In this document: positions 1 to 7,297 of the stretch, piece by piece | Position numbering within the stretch: position 1 is the stretch's first letter | How the letters are laid out: every line of letters starts with the position of its first letter | Source of the DNA: Candidatus Methanofastidiosum methylothiophilum | GTDB taxonomy: Archaea; Methanobacteriota_B; Thermococci; Methanofastidiosales; Methanofastidiosaceae | Direction: 5' to 3' | DNA length: 9,440 nt | Assembly: GCA_001587675.1 (NCBI GenBank) | Contig: LNGD01000059.1 | Span: 1 to 9,440 of the forward strand | Translations under genes and position numbers: made by a program | The notes under the pieces: generated by a model | What the model was told of the DNA's origin: nothing | Databases searched by the model: none | What the model saw: the letters and a program-made list of their open reading frames with translations, nothing else

Positions 1-135
1 GGCGTATTTAGCGAAGAGAGAGTTTCTATCCGCATCAGAGTAGACACCAACACTCTTAATTCCTAATTCCCGGCATGCTCTCATGACTCTTATGGCTATT
101 TCACCACGGTTGGCTATTAGAATTTTATTGAACAT
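1..135 (-). CDS. pycA: Biotin carboxylase / pyruvate carboxylase subunit A, N-terminal fragment
   Basis: Only the first 45 codons are in the window; the gene runs off the left edge. Read on the minus strand from the ATG at 135-133, the protein begins MFNKILIANRGEIAIRV and continues with RACRELGI and VYSDAD. This is the hallmark pre-ATP-grasp N-terminus of biotin carboxylases, with the IANRGEIA motif at residues 7-14. The family carboxylates biotin with ATP and bicarbonate. In methanogens the stand-alone subunit normally belongs to the two-subunit pyruvate carboxylase that makes oxaloacetate for the incomplete TCA cycle, so pycA is favoured over accC, but 45 residues cannot separate them. An SD-like AAGGAAG lies 8 nt upstream of the ATG on the minus strand, supporting this start. 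It is divergent from the methylase gene at 441. Confidence 0.9.
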   Translation of the reverse strand, partial: MFNKILIANRGEIAIRVMRACRELGIKSVGVYSDADRNSLFAKYA

Positions 136-440
136 AAATGAACTTCCTTAAAGTTTAATAGATTGAATCTTCATGCTTAAAAACTCAACGAACTCCTACC
201 TATTCTTTATTTCATATATTTACCTATTATCTATCTATTTATTTACGTAGATATATTTTTTTCCCTTAATAAATAATTTATTCCTCCCTAAATTACTTAA
301 TACTCGGAAAAATTATTAATTCATTTGTAAAATTAGATATTAAAGGAAAACTATGGGATTTAATTATAAATTTTTTTGTATATATACTATAATATATTAT
401 ATTGATATTTTGATTGATTAAATTTAACAGACCCTAAAGT
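136..440. promoter_or_regulatory. Divergent AT-rich intergenic promoter region
   Basis: About 305 bp of very AT-rich DNA separate the divergent pycA-like and METTL5-like genes, and I see no convincing gene in it. On the plus strand GTATATATAC at 378-387 is a plausible TATA box. Archaeal spacing of about 26 nt from its centre would start transcription near 409, giving an approximately 32-nt leader for the methylase. On the minus strand CATATATTTA around 213-222 could be the TATA element for pycA. A 6-bp inverted repeat TATCTA/TAGATA (232-237 and 248-253, 10-bp spacer) lies between the two candidate promoters and might bind a regulator, but in such AT-rich sequence it could be chance. Confidence 0.45.
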
Positions 441-1070
441 ATGAGAAAAATGATCAGAAAAAAAAGACAGTTAGAAATATCTCTGCAGTCAATACCCACA
501 TTCCCCAACCCTAAAGTTGAATTAGAACAATATCAAACACCAGCTAAAATCGCAGCAGACCTTCTGTGGAATGCACATGCACTGGGAGATATCGAGGGCA
601 TGAAGGTGGTGGATCTGGCCTGTGGGACTGGAATTTTCTCCATAGGCTCGGCCCTTTTAGGCGCCGCTGAGGTGGTTGGTGTGGATGTGGATCCTGAAGC
701 GGTGAAGATAGCACGGCAGGAAGCAGATCGCAGGAGATTGGATGAAGTTTCCAGGTTCATAACTGCAGATGTCACTGATTTCAATGAGAAGGCGGATACT
801 GTTATACAGAATCCTCCTTTCGGCGCTCAAAAAGCCGGTAAAAAAAATGTAGATAGAATTTTAATGGAAAAAGCCATAGAATCTGCTCCAGTTGTTTATT
901 CATTCCATATTAAAGAAACTGAGGAATTTGTAGAGAGCTATTTCAGTTCTTTAGGTGGCTCTGTTACTCATAAGTTTTATTACAGTTTTTCTATACCTAA
1001 AATTTATGATTTTCATGAAAAAGAAAAAATTGAGATTGATGTGGTTGTTTTAAGGGTTAAAAGATCTTAA
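441..1070 (+). CDS. METTL5-family rRNA adenine-N6 methyltransferase (COG2263-like)
   Basis: A 209-residue SAM-dependent RNA methylase. Residues 28-34 (LEQYQTP) match the N-terminal signature of the METTL5/COG2263 family. Residues 58-64 (DLACGTG) form the glycine-rich SAM-binding motif I, D82/D84 follow at the end of strand beta2, and residues 124-128 (NPPFG) are the catalytic NPPF motif of N6-adenine methylases. Eukaryotic METTL5 modifies one adenosine in helix 44 of small-subunit rRNA with TRMT112 as partner; archaeal homologues are expected to act on 16S rRNA, probably also with a Trm112-like protein. Length and motif order fit an intact enzyme. The ATG at 441 has no clear SD; the ATG at 450 is an alternative that leaves the signature intact. 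The gene looks monocistronic, with T-rich sequence after its stop, and is probably housekeeping rather than part of the downstream locus. Confidence 0.88.
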   Translation: MRKMIRKKRQLEISLQSIPTFPNPKVELEQYQTPAKIAADLLWNAHALGDIEGMKVVDLACGTGIFSIGSALLGAAEVVGVDVDPEAVKIARQEADRRRLDEVSRFITADVTDFNEKADTVIQNPPFGAQKAGKKNVDRILMEKAIESAPVVYSFHIKETEEFVESYFSSLGGSVTHKFYYSFSIPKIYDFHEKEKIEIDVVVLRVKRS

Positions 1071-1149
1071 TATCCTCTTTTATTAACTGCGCTTATCCAT
1101 GATATTTTTAAAATTATAAAATGTTAATGTTTATTTTCTCCAAATTATT

Positions 1150-1166
1150 AAATTTTTCTATTTTAA
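1150..1166 (+). terminator. T-rich candidate transcription terminator after the methylase gene
   Basis: Two T-runs (1153-1157 and 1161-1164) lie about 85 nt after the methylase stop codon and just before the TATA box of the next gene. Archaeal RNA polymerase commonly terminates at U-rich tracts without a hairpin. The background is very AT-rich, so the call is weak. Confidence 0.25.
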
Positions 1167-1173
1167 TATAAAT

Positions 1174-1188
1174 GTAAAAATTTATATG
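1174..1188 (+). promoter_or_regulatory. Archaeal promoter (BRE plus TATA box) for the large surface-protein gene
   Basis: TTTATATG at 1181-1188 is a near-consensus archaeal TATA box, preceded by the purine-rich GTAAAAA at 1174-1180 in the position of a B-recognition element. Its centre lies 26 nt before the ATG at 1211, so the expected transcription start falls on or next to that ATG. Two TAAGTTA repeats follow at 1216-1222 and 1227-1233, spaced 11 bp (about one helical turn) and just downstream of the predicted start. That is a sensible place for an operator. Confidence 0.5.
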
Positions 1189-1210
1189 ATGATAGTATTT
1201 AATTAAAAAT

Positions 1211-1273
1211 ATGAGTAAGTTAGTAATAAGTTACCATAGTTCTGGTGGGAGGAAACACTTCTTTACTTGGTGA
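1211..1273 (+). CDS. Candidate leaderless 20-residue leader peptide (uORF)
   Basis: The ATG at 1211 opens a 20-codon frame beginning MSKLVISYH and ending in FFTW, with TGA at 1271-1273. Two things make it more than a chance ORF. First, it begins about 26 nt downstream of the TATA-box centre, exactly where archaeal transcription should start, so it would be translated as a leaderless message. Second, its stop codon is the TGA inside the GGTGAGG that serves as SD for the large gene at 1279, so ribosomes terminating here sit on that SD. It could couple or restrain translation of the downstream gene. Nothing in the peptide suggests its own function, and the frame may be fortuitous. Confidence 0.35.
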   Translation: MSKLVISYHSSGGRKHFFTW

Positions 1274-1275
1274 GG
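1269..1275 (+). promoter_or_regulatory. Shine-Dalgarno site deciding the start of the large gene
   Basis: GGTGAGG, matching the archaeal anti-SD, ends 3 nt before the ATG at 1279 (5 nt if only the core GGTGA is counted). This selects ATG 1279 over the in-frame TTG at 1267, which would lie upstream of its own SD. A second SD-like stretch, GGTGGGAGG at 1244-1252, has no start codon at proper spacing. Confidence 0.7.
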
Positions 1276-1278
1276 ATT

Positions 1279-4200
1279 ATGTATATCGACATCAAAAAAG
1301 TCGCGATTATAATTATAATACTTCTTCTTATTGGATTTACTCCTGCGTACTCATTTAAAATTTCTGAATGCTATTCTACATATAATTCTGGGGATTTTAG
1401 GAATAATGGAGCTCAAAACAGTACTTTATCTAATTCTAATATCACAAATCTTGCTTCCGATATCGGAAATACTTCCTTACAATTATCAAATAATGCTGTT
1501 AATAAGGAAAATTCAAAAAAAATTTCCAAAAGCCATGTTAACACAGTTAGGGAGAAACGTTACACCAAAACTAGTGTTAAAAAAGATGTAAGGGATACAC
1601 AATCGCAGACTGGTAATAACAGTACCGCAAAAAAGACATTCAATACACGAACTACAGATAAATCGCCCACAATACGAACTTCAGGTAGCGATTCAAATGA
1701 AACAGCAGATGATACTTCTATTATAAGTGATAAAACTACAACTACTCCTCAAACCTCAATTAGCAGAAAATTACAAGTTGATGAGCTTAAAAGTAACAAT
1801 ATAGCATATGTTGTAATAAATGGAACTTCTCACTACACGACTGTGAAAGAAATAAAAGATAACACTATTTTTTTATCAGATCCTGGACTTGGAAATATTG
1901 AAATGACCAGGGAAAACTTTACAAAAATATACAGCGGATATGCATTAATAGTTAACAATCCCAGTGATTTCTATAAGCTAAACCAGGAATTAACGAATTA
2001 CAGCGAAAAATCAGAAGAAAAATACACCCAGTTTATAGAATCTTATAAAAAATTAAAACAGAGCACTTCAAAATTGGATGATGCTTACTTAACTAAAGAT
2101 AAGACAAAAATAAGCGATGCTTTATCAGAACACAATAAACTAACAGAGAATTTCTTAAAGGCTAAAGATCGGTTTATTTCACTGAAAGAAAATGAAAGGG
2201 AATTAGGCGGTAAGATAGTATCATTTATAGAAGAAGGCGTTTCTTCTGGAATCTATTCTAATGAATTTTTAGATGAAGCAAAAAAGAACGAGGATCTTTT
2301 AATAGAAAACTTTGATGAATTATCCACCAAACTTTCTAATTTAACAAACTCCCTAAATAATGGGAACATGGAGCAGTTGAAATCCAATATTTCATCTTTG
2401 GATGAGTACCTAAATGAAATGAATCAGCAATCTCAAATCGATATCACCTCTACCATTATAAGATCTACATTAGATCTCAGTTTAAAAACTGAAGAAACGG
2501 TGAATCAGAAGATAGATAATATTTTAAACGAAATCGAAATTAATATAAACGATTCTAAAGAAGAATTAGATAAAATAGAGCTTATCTACAAGGAATTATC
2601 GAGTATTAAAAATCATAGCATTAAATTAGCACTGTTAAAATGTGAATTAATCTTAGTTGAGAAGAAAACAAAATTATATGTATCTAATAGAGATATAACA
2701 ACTATAAACTCAATTGAAGATTGTCTATCTAAACTTCTAACCGAGATTGATACAAAAATAGAAAGTAACGCGGAATCGGTTTCTAATTCCACTAACGACC
2801 TACAAAATATCAAAGTTAACCTACAAGGTCTTTATAAGCTTGTCACTCAAATAAGTAAGATTTCTCCAAATAACCAAAAACCGGTTAAATTAAAACAGGA
2901 CATTTCAAGCATACTTAATCGGATTGGCACAGATTTTAAAAATATTCTATGCTGCTGGTATTTACTTGGAGAAAATGATAAAGAACTTAGAGACATAGTA
3001 AATAACTTGAAAGGAATTGAAAGAAACCTGGAAAGAGCAAATAAAAAGAACCAATATAAGAATATAATAAACAAAACCAAGAACCTGGAAACATCTTCAT
3101 CTGATCTACGGAATTTAATATCAACTGAAAGAGGAGAAATCAAAAATTTAGCCCAAGAATTAAGATATGTAGGAATTGAATGGGCAAAAATTTACCGGGA
3201 ATTTGTTGATCATGTTCTGCCGGTGACCATAGATCCAGTTTATTTAAATGAAACCATCGATGCTCAGATAACTCCCCAAATCAGACAAAAAGCTCTTGAA
3301 CTGGGAAATGATCCCATCCAAATATACAATTACGTGCGAAACCTTTCTTACGATACCTATTATGGCTCTTCTAGGGGAAGTGTATGGACCCTGAGTGGAG
3401 GAGCAGGAAATGACTATGATAAATCATCGTTACTTGTAGCTCTACTTAGGGTTGCCGGATATCCAGCAAGGTATGTCCAGGGATGGATCCAGTTGAATAG
3501 TTCTACCCTTATAGGAATCTTAGAAGGGAAAAATATCACAGTTAATGGAACAAGCAGTGCAATGAGTATCGATCAAGCTTTAAATATTCTCCAAGATAAT
3601 GGAATTCCATATGAACAAAATGAAAACATTATATCATTGGAACATGTATGGGTAGAGGTTGCAATGCCTTCAAAGACTAAAAATTGGCCCTGCATATGTG
3701 ATATATACAATATTTTCTCCAATACAACCAAGAGGTGGAGCTTTGAATACTATGATTTTAAAAATATGAAGTTTGATCTAATCGACTTTTTTACTAGTTA
3801 CATAAATGTTAAACCGAGTTATGAGTGGCTTCCATTAGACCCGTCATTTTCTAACTACACTGTTTCACAGGCTGTAAATTATGCAGAAATTCCAGGTGAA
3901 CTTAGACATAAAGTTCAAATTACAACCAGTGATGGTATAGATTCTGGACTGATTCCCATCCCTCTACTGGCCAAAGAAAAAATCATCCTCAAATATGTGC
4001 CGGCAGACGAGGGACAGGTGAATTTCCTGGGAGACCAAAGCATTTACCGGCTCCTGGATAACGGTGGAAAATCATGGTCCGTTGGGCTTCTATTTGGATC
4101 CGTCTGGTGGACAGGCCCTTACTACGCTTATGTGACACCTGAACTTATCATAGGAAATCAAACAGTTTCTACAGGAAATGCGGTGACTTTAGGTTCTGGA

Positions 4201-5415
4201 CAAACATTGAATTATACTTTTACAAACGCAAAACAGAACACCATGCAAGATATAAAGGGTTATAAAGCCGGTGATATGTACTCCATTACATTGAGCCCAA
4301 CATATGAACCTTCTTCAAGAATAGGAGATGAGACATCTAAAACAACTGACTTAAAACAAGAATATAATTTGACAGGTAATGCATCCACTTATGATGATAT
4401 GGTGTCCCAACTTTTATACACCACTGGAATAACTTATTACGCTGCATGCGACAAGACAGAACAACTTTTAGGTGAAACATACATCACTAAAAGCTATCAT
4501 CCCATAGCAAGGTGTGATTATGTATCGAGAGGAGTGAGATACTGGGAAAACTACAACGGAATAGGAATATACCGTGTTTATGCAAATTACATGCCCGGTG
4601 CAATTTCACATGATGTTCCAATTGATTCTATATCCAGTTACTCTAAGATAGGACAGGAAGAAGGATGCCTTTTATTTAATCTAAAAGCAGGTTTTACAAA
4701 TTCTGGATGGGAATCACAGTCAATATATGGACTTTTCAACGTGACAGCAGTCTCAACCACCTATATAATAGCCTATGCCCAGAGTAACGGCATCCCAGTA
4801 TATTCCATAAATAGTGATAATATAGATGAGATACTACCCAAACTTAGATTAGCCCAATGGGTAATAGATGAAATAAGGAACGATGTTAACGCAGGTTATC
4901 AGGTTATCATTCCTGAAACGGAAGTTACCATTGGACAGTGGCATGGTATTGGCTGGGCAGTTCTCGGTTCCAATGGCTTCGGAGCTTACATAATCTCTGG
5001 TGGATTGAACAGTAATTCCACGAATTCTACATTCCTTGGGGGATGGGGAACTGAGCCTATGAATATAATGGATGTCTTAATAGCTTTAGAACGGAATTGG
5101 ATTCCATTTGTCTCTTTCCTGGATTCTGGGGAGGTAAATAAAGATCAATATCTTTTGGATACCATAATTGCTGCTGCAGCATTAACAACTGGAATTGCTC
5201 TTCTATTTATGGAGGCAGGAACAACTGCATTTGCGATTACTTTAGGTATTTCATTTATTTTAGGCATAACGGGTTTAATATCAGTTGTAGGGCTTGTTTA
5301 CTCTTGGGTAGGGGTTGCGTTACTGTTACTGTCGGTTGCCATCTTGGCTATTGCATTATATAAACTTTACGTAGATCCAAATGGAGAGATCATAGAGGTG
5401 CCTTATCCAAATTAG
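1279..5415 (+). CDS. Giant exported protein: half C39-like domain, coiled coils, Cys-less transglutaminase-like domain, C-terminal hydrophobic helices
   Basis: A 1378-residue protein; function not recognised as a whole. Residues 1-25 form a signal peptide or N-terminal anchor (KK, then an I/L run, then AYS). Residues 28-160 are an S/T/N-rich, sequon-rich stalk. Residues 162-230 resemble the second half of a C39 peptidase-like domain (NGTSHYTTVKEI with H185, LSDPGLG with D201, then a SGYALIV strand), but the Cys-containing first half is absent. Residues 235-650 are charged, helical and probably coiled coil. Residues 670-860 are a transglutaminase-like core: AGNDYDKSSLLVALLR with GYPARYVQG, H789 in EHVWVEV and D854 in PLDPSF. 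The catalytic Cys position is Asp (D712). Residues 865-1245 are beta-rich and end in GAYIISGG (from 1235), a segment I recall from large bacterial RHS-type transglutaminase-like proteins. Residues 1293-1370 contain about three hydrophobic helices. It is likely extracytoplasmic and held at the membrane. The stop lies 10 nt before the next gene, suggesting an operon. Confidence 0.8.
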   Translation: MYIDIKKVAIIIIILLLIGFTPAYSFKISECYSTYNSGDFRNNGAQNSTLSNSNITNLASDIGNTSLQLSNNAVNKENSKKISKSHVNTVREKRYTKTSVKKDVRDTQSQTGNNSTAKKTFNTRTTDKSPTIRTSGSDSNETADDTSIISDKTTTTPQTSISRKLQVDELKSNNIAYVVINGTSHYTTVKEIKDNTIFLSDPGLGNIEMTRENFTKIYSGYALIVNNPSDFYKLNQELTNYSEKSEEKYTQFIESYKKLKQSTSKLDDAYLTKDKTKISDALSEHNKLTENFLKAKDRFISLKENERELGGKIVSFIEEGVSSGIYSNEFLDEAKKNEDLLIENFDELSTKLSNLTNSLNNGNMEQLKSNISSLDEYLNEMNQQSQIDITSTIIRSTLDLSLKTEETVNQKIDNILNEIEININDSKEELDKIELIYKELSSIKNHSIKLALLKCELILVEKKTKLYVSNRDITTINSIEDCLSKLLTEIDTKIESNAESVSNSTNDLQNIKVNLQGLYKLVTQISKISPNNQKPVKLKQDISSILNRIGTDFKNILCCWYLLGENDKELRDIVNNLKGIERNLERANKKNQYKNIINKTKNLETSSSDLRNLISTERGEIKNLAQELRYVGIEWAKIYREFVDHVLPVTIDPVYLNETIDAQITPQIRQKALELGNDPIQIYNYVRNLSYDTYYGSSRGSVWTLSGGAGNDYDKSSLLVALLRVAGYPARYVQGWIQLNSSTLIGILEGKNITVNGTSSAMSIDQALNILQDNGIPYEQNENIISLEHVWVEVAMPSKTKNWPCICDIYNIFSNTTKRWSFEYYDFKNMKFDLIDFFTSYINVKPSYEWLPLDPSFSNYTVSQAVNYAEIPGELRHKVQITTSDGIDSGLIPIPLLAKEKIILKYVPADEGQVNFLGDQSIYRLLDNGGKSWSVGLLFGSVWWTGPYYAYVTPELIIGNQTVSTGNAVTLGSGQTLNYTFTNAKQNTMQDIKGYKAGDMYSITLSPTYEPSSRIGDETSKTTDLKQEYNLTGNASTYDDMVSQLLYTTGITYYAACDKTEQLLGETYITKSYHPIARCDYVSRGVRYWENYNGIGIYRVYANYMPGAISHDVPIDSISSYSKIGQEEGCLLFNLKAGFTNSGWESQSIYGLFNVTAVSTTYIIAYAQSNGIPVYSINSDNIDEILPKLRLAQWVIDEIRNDVNAGYQVIIPETEVTIGQWHGIGWAVLGSNGFGAYIISGGLNSNSTNSTFLGGWGTEPMNIMDVLIALERNWIPFVSFLDSGEVNKDQYLLDTIIAAAALTTGIALLFMEAGTTAFAITLGISFILGITGLISVVGLVYSWVGVALLLLSVAILAIALYKLYVDPNGEIIEVPYPN

Positions 5416-5425
5416 TAGTGAGTAC

Positions 5426-6181
5426 ATGAAAAAAGACATTGTACATTCATTTGTTAAAAATATTGAGTTAATGGATAGGTATAGATACTATTATTCTAAC
5501 ATGAATAGAGTAAGCTTTTTTGAAAGACAGAAGCTTTCTAAAATGGTTGATAATAATCTTAGAGAATATGATAGATTTTTATGGGCACGTGTCCAAGGGG
5601 AAAGTGAAGAAATTGTAACGCCGAAGCAGAGTGAATCAAATAATAATTATTTTTTTGCAGCTTTTATTAGTTATCTGCTCTGTGTTATGGTGTTTGCCAC
5701 TTTTGCTCGGGTATATTTTTTTCAGGGGGCTGTATTTATTGGATTTATATCCATTTTGGGTTTTTTAATTTTGCTTGTGGCTCTTGTGTTTAAAATTGCT
5801 GTACCTAGGTGGAAGTGGTCGTTTCGGAAGATTTTTAAACTGAGGAATCTGGTTCAGGAGCTTATAAATGATGCAATTGAATTTTTTAGAGAGGGGGGCT
5901 TAAATCCGGAGAATTATCCATTAGCACTGAATTTCAATGATTATAATGGTTTAAAGCAGATTAAGGAAGAAAAAAAACTTTTAAGCAAAAATTACATTTT
6001 TTATTTGAATTTAAATGTGATAAACACTTCAAAATTTATAGAAGAGGAAATTTCTGAAGAAAAAGTGCATAGTGCTGCTTTGAGATTTTTTATCAAGGCT
6101 TTAATACTGGGAGCTTTATTCATTGTGGTGATATTTTCGTTGGTGATACTTCTACATCGGTTTGGAATTTTGAAACTGTAG
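5426..6181 (+). CDS. Paralogous small membrane protein A (three predicted spans)
   Basis: A 251-residue protein of no family I recognise. The N-terminus MKKDIVHSF with IELMD is followed by EYDRFLWARV (residues 47-56), both matched in the gene at 6191. Hydrophobic spans lie at about 75-98 and 101-126. The C-terminal motif at 142-175 (LVQELINDA, then LNPENYPLALNFNDYNGL) is the family signature. After a YIFYLNL segment (190-196), where the paralog at 6191 ends, this protein continues about 55 residues with an acidic linker and a third span at 221-245, so it carries an extra C-terminal membrane extension. It starts 10 nt after the stop of the 1378-residue protein with only a weak AGTGA upstream, which points to translational coupling and a shared transcript. 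A partner or immunity-like role is inferred from context only. Confidence 0.75.
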   Translation: MKKDIVHSFVKNIELMDRYRYYYSNMNRVSFFERQKLSKMVDNNLREYDRFLWARVQGESEEIVTPKQSESNNNYFFAAFISYLLCVMVFATFARVYFFQGAVFIGFISILGFLILLVALVFKIAVPRWKWSFRKIFKLRNLVQELINDAIEFFREGGLNPENYPLALNFNDYNGLKQIKEEKKLLSKNYIFYLNLNVINTSKFIEEEISEEKVHSAALRFFIKALILGALFIVVIFSLVILLHRFGILKL

Positions 6182-6190
6182 GTTGTGTTC

Positions 6191-6859
6191 ATGAATAAAG
6201 ACATATTTTATTCTTTTCAGGAATCTATTGAGGCTATAGATAAAGGTAGGGGCAGATGTTTATCTCATGAAGATTACTGGATTAATATCATTTTTCCAGG
6301 TAGAGTGTCGCTTTTGATGTCAGAATGGATTTCGATGGAAGATATTGATAATTTAGAGGGGTACGATGACTTGCTTTGGCAGAGGGTTCACAAGGAACTA
6401 GGGCCTTTGATGGGTCCTTATGGATTTTGTGCTCCCCCTACTCGGTTGTTTTATTTTACATTGTTATTTGCCCTTTTTTCCTGGTTTATCCTTGGAATTT
6501 TGGTGGGGAGGTCGTATCTATGGCCTTTTGGATTTATAGATTATGGAATGAAATTGATTTTAGTCCTTCCCTGGTGGGTGTCTCTTATCTTCCTGGCTTT
6601 TTTAGCGGGTGTATTTGTTTTTTTATTATGGTCTATAAGGAGTAAAGTCAAGAAGTGTGATGGAAAATTGGCAGAGAAGTCTGATGAATTGAAAGAGCTT
6701 GTGCAGGATTTAATCGAAAGTGCATTGGGATTATTTAAAGAAGAGAACATAGATCCACAAGAATATCCTTTAAGACTTAAATTCAACGATTATCATGGAT
6801 TGGAATATTTTAAAGAAGAAAAGGATTTAGAGAAATATATTGCTTACTTGGATGTTTGA
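6191..6859 (+). CDS. Paralogous small membrane protein B (two predicted spans)
   Basis: A 222-residue paralog of the gene at 5426, starting 9 nt after its stop. I chose ATG 6191 because it aligns MNKDIFYSF and IEAID with MKKDIVHSF and IELMD of the neighbour; the GTG at 6185 would add two residues. AGGT at 6180-6183 is a weak SD at workable spacing. Residues 58-66 (YDDLLWQRV) match the neighbour's YDRFLWARV. Membrane spans lie at about 85-105 and 121-147. The family motif is at 168-204 (KELVQDLIESALGLF, then IDPQEYPLRLKFNDYHGL), and the protein ends in KYIAYLDV. By hydrophobicity and charge, both termini probably face the cytoplasm. Function unknown. Sequence identity to protein A is concentrated at the N-terminus and the C-terminal motif; the membrane spans have diverged. 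Confidence 0.75.
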   Translation: MNKDIFYSFQESIEAIDKGRGRCLSHEDYWINIIFPGRVSLLMSEWISMEDIDNLEGYDDLLWQRVHKELGPLMGPYGFCAPPTRLFYFTLLFALFSWFILGILVGRSYLWPFGFIDYGMKLILVLPWWVSLIFLAFLAGVFVFLLWSIRSKVKKCDGKLAEKSDELKELVQDLIESALGLFKEENIDPQEYPLRLKFNDYHGLEYFKEEKDLEKYIAYLDV

Positions 6860-6873
6860 GGATGGTTTATTGA

Positions 6874-7296
6874 ATGAATGACTTTAATAGAACTATTGAA
6901 CTAGTGGATAATGTAATGCTTTGGTATATCATAACGTTAATTATAGAAAACGGCAAGGATTATAGTTATGCAGAATACCTGAAAATTGATCCTGATAACA
7001 TTGAGCTCTGATTATTCCAGATGCAAATACAGCCATTGTGACTAGTAAAAATATTGCAGACAATAAATGTGAAGCAACATATAATTCATCTTGAAGAGAA
7101 AAAACATATCACAGAAGAAGAAAAAAATGCATGAACTTATCAGAGGAGCTATGGAAAATCTCCGGAGGGCTAATAAATTCATACAGAGCTTTAAAGTTAT
7201 TATTTGCCTAATATGAACTTCGACAGTGTGAATAATCGTTTAAAGAAAGTTATAATTGAGACAGAAGAGTGGGAAAATATCATACTGGTGAGTTAG
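6874..7296 (+). pseudogene. Frameshifted remnant of a further member of the small-membrane-protein family
   Basis: No long frame spans this 420-bp gap, but family-like pieces appear in order in successive frames. From ATG 6874 comes MNDFNRTIELVD, matching the paralog N-termini MNKDIFYSF...IEAID; it stops after 45 codons at 7009-7011. Next come IIPDANTAIV (frame of 7011), then VKQHIIHLEEKKHI (frame of 7069). A third stretch from ATG 7127 reads MHELIRGAMENLRRAN, matching the family's LVQELINDAIEFF. Finally, in the frame of 7213 (opening near 7201), YLPNMNFDSVNNRLKKV matches YPLALNFNDYNGLKQI. The middle piece lacks clear membrane spans, so a deletion or a shorter relative is possible. GAGG near 6859 could be the old SD. 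The terminal matches are by eye and short, so homology is likely but not proven. The final frame ends at 7296, on the SD of the next gene. Confidence 0.5.
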
Positions 7297-7297
7297 A

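Noticed and set aside
353..421. 22-codon ORF beginning MGFNYKFF after an AAAGGA stretch
   Set aside because: It spans the likely TATA box of the methylase gene, and its composition is what AT-rich DNA gives by chance.
1267..1278. TTG start four codons upstream for the giant protein
   Set aside because: The GGTGAGG SD lies downstream of that TTG and is correctly placed for ATG 1279, which directly precedes the signal peptide.
2613..3143. Minus-strand ORFs of 66 and 98 residues within the giant gene
   Set aside because: They are antisense shadows of the Lys/Glu/Asn-rich coiled-coil coding region, without an SD or recognisable motifs.
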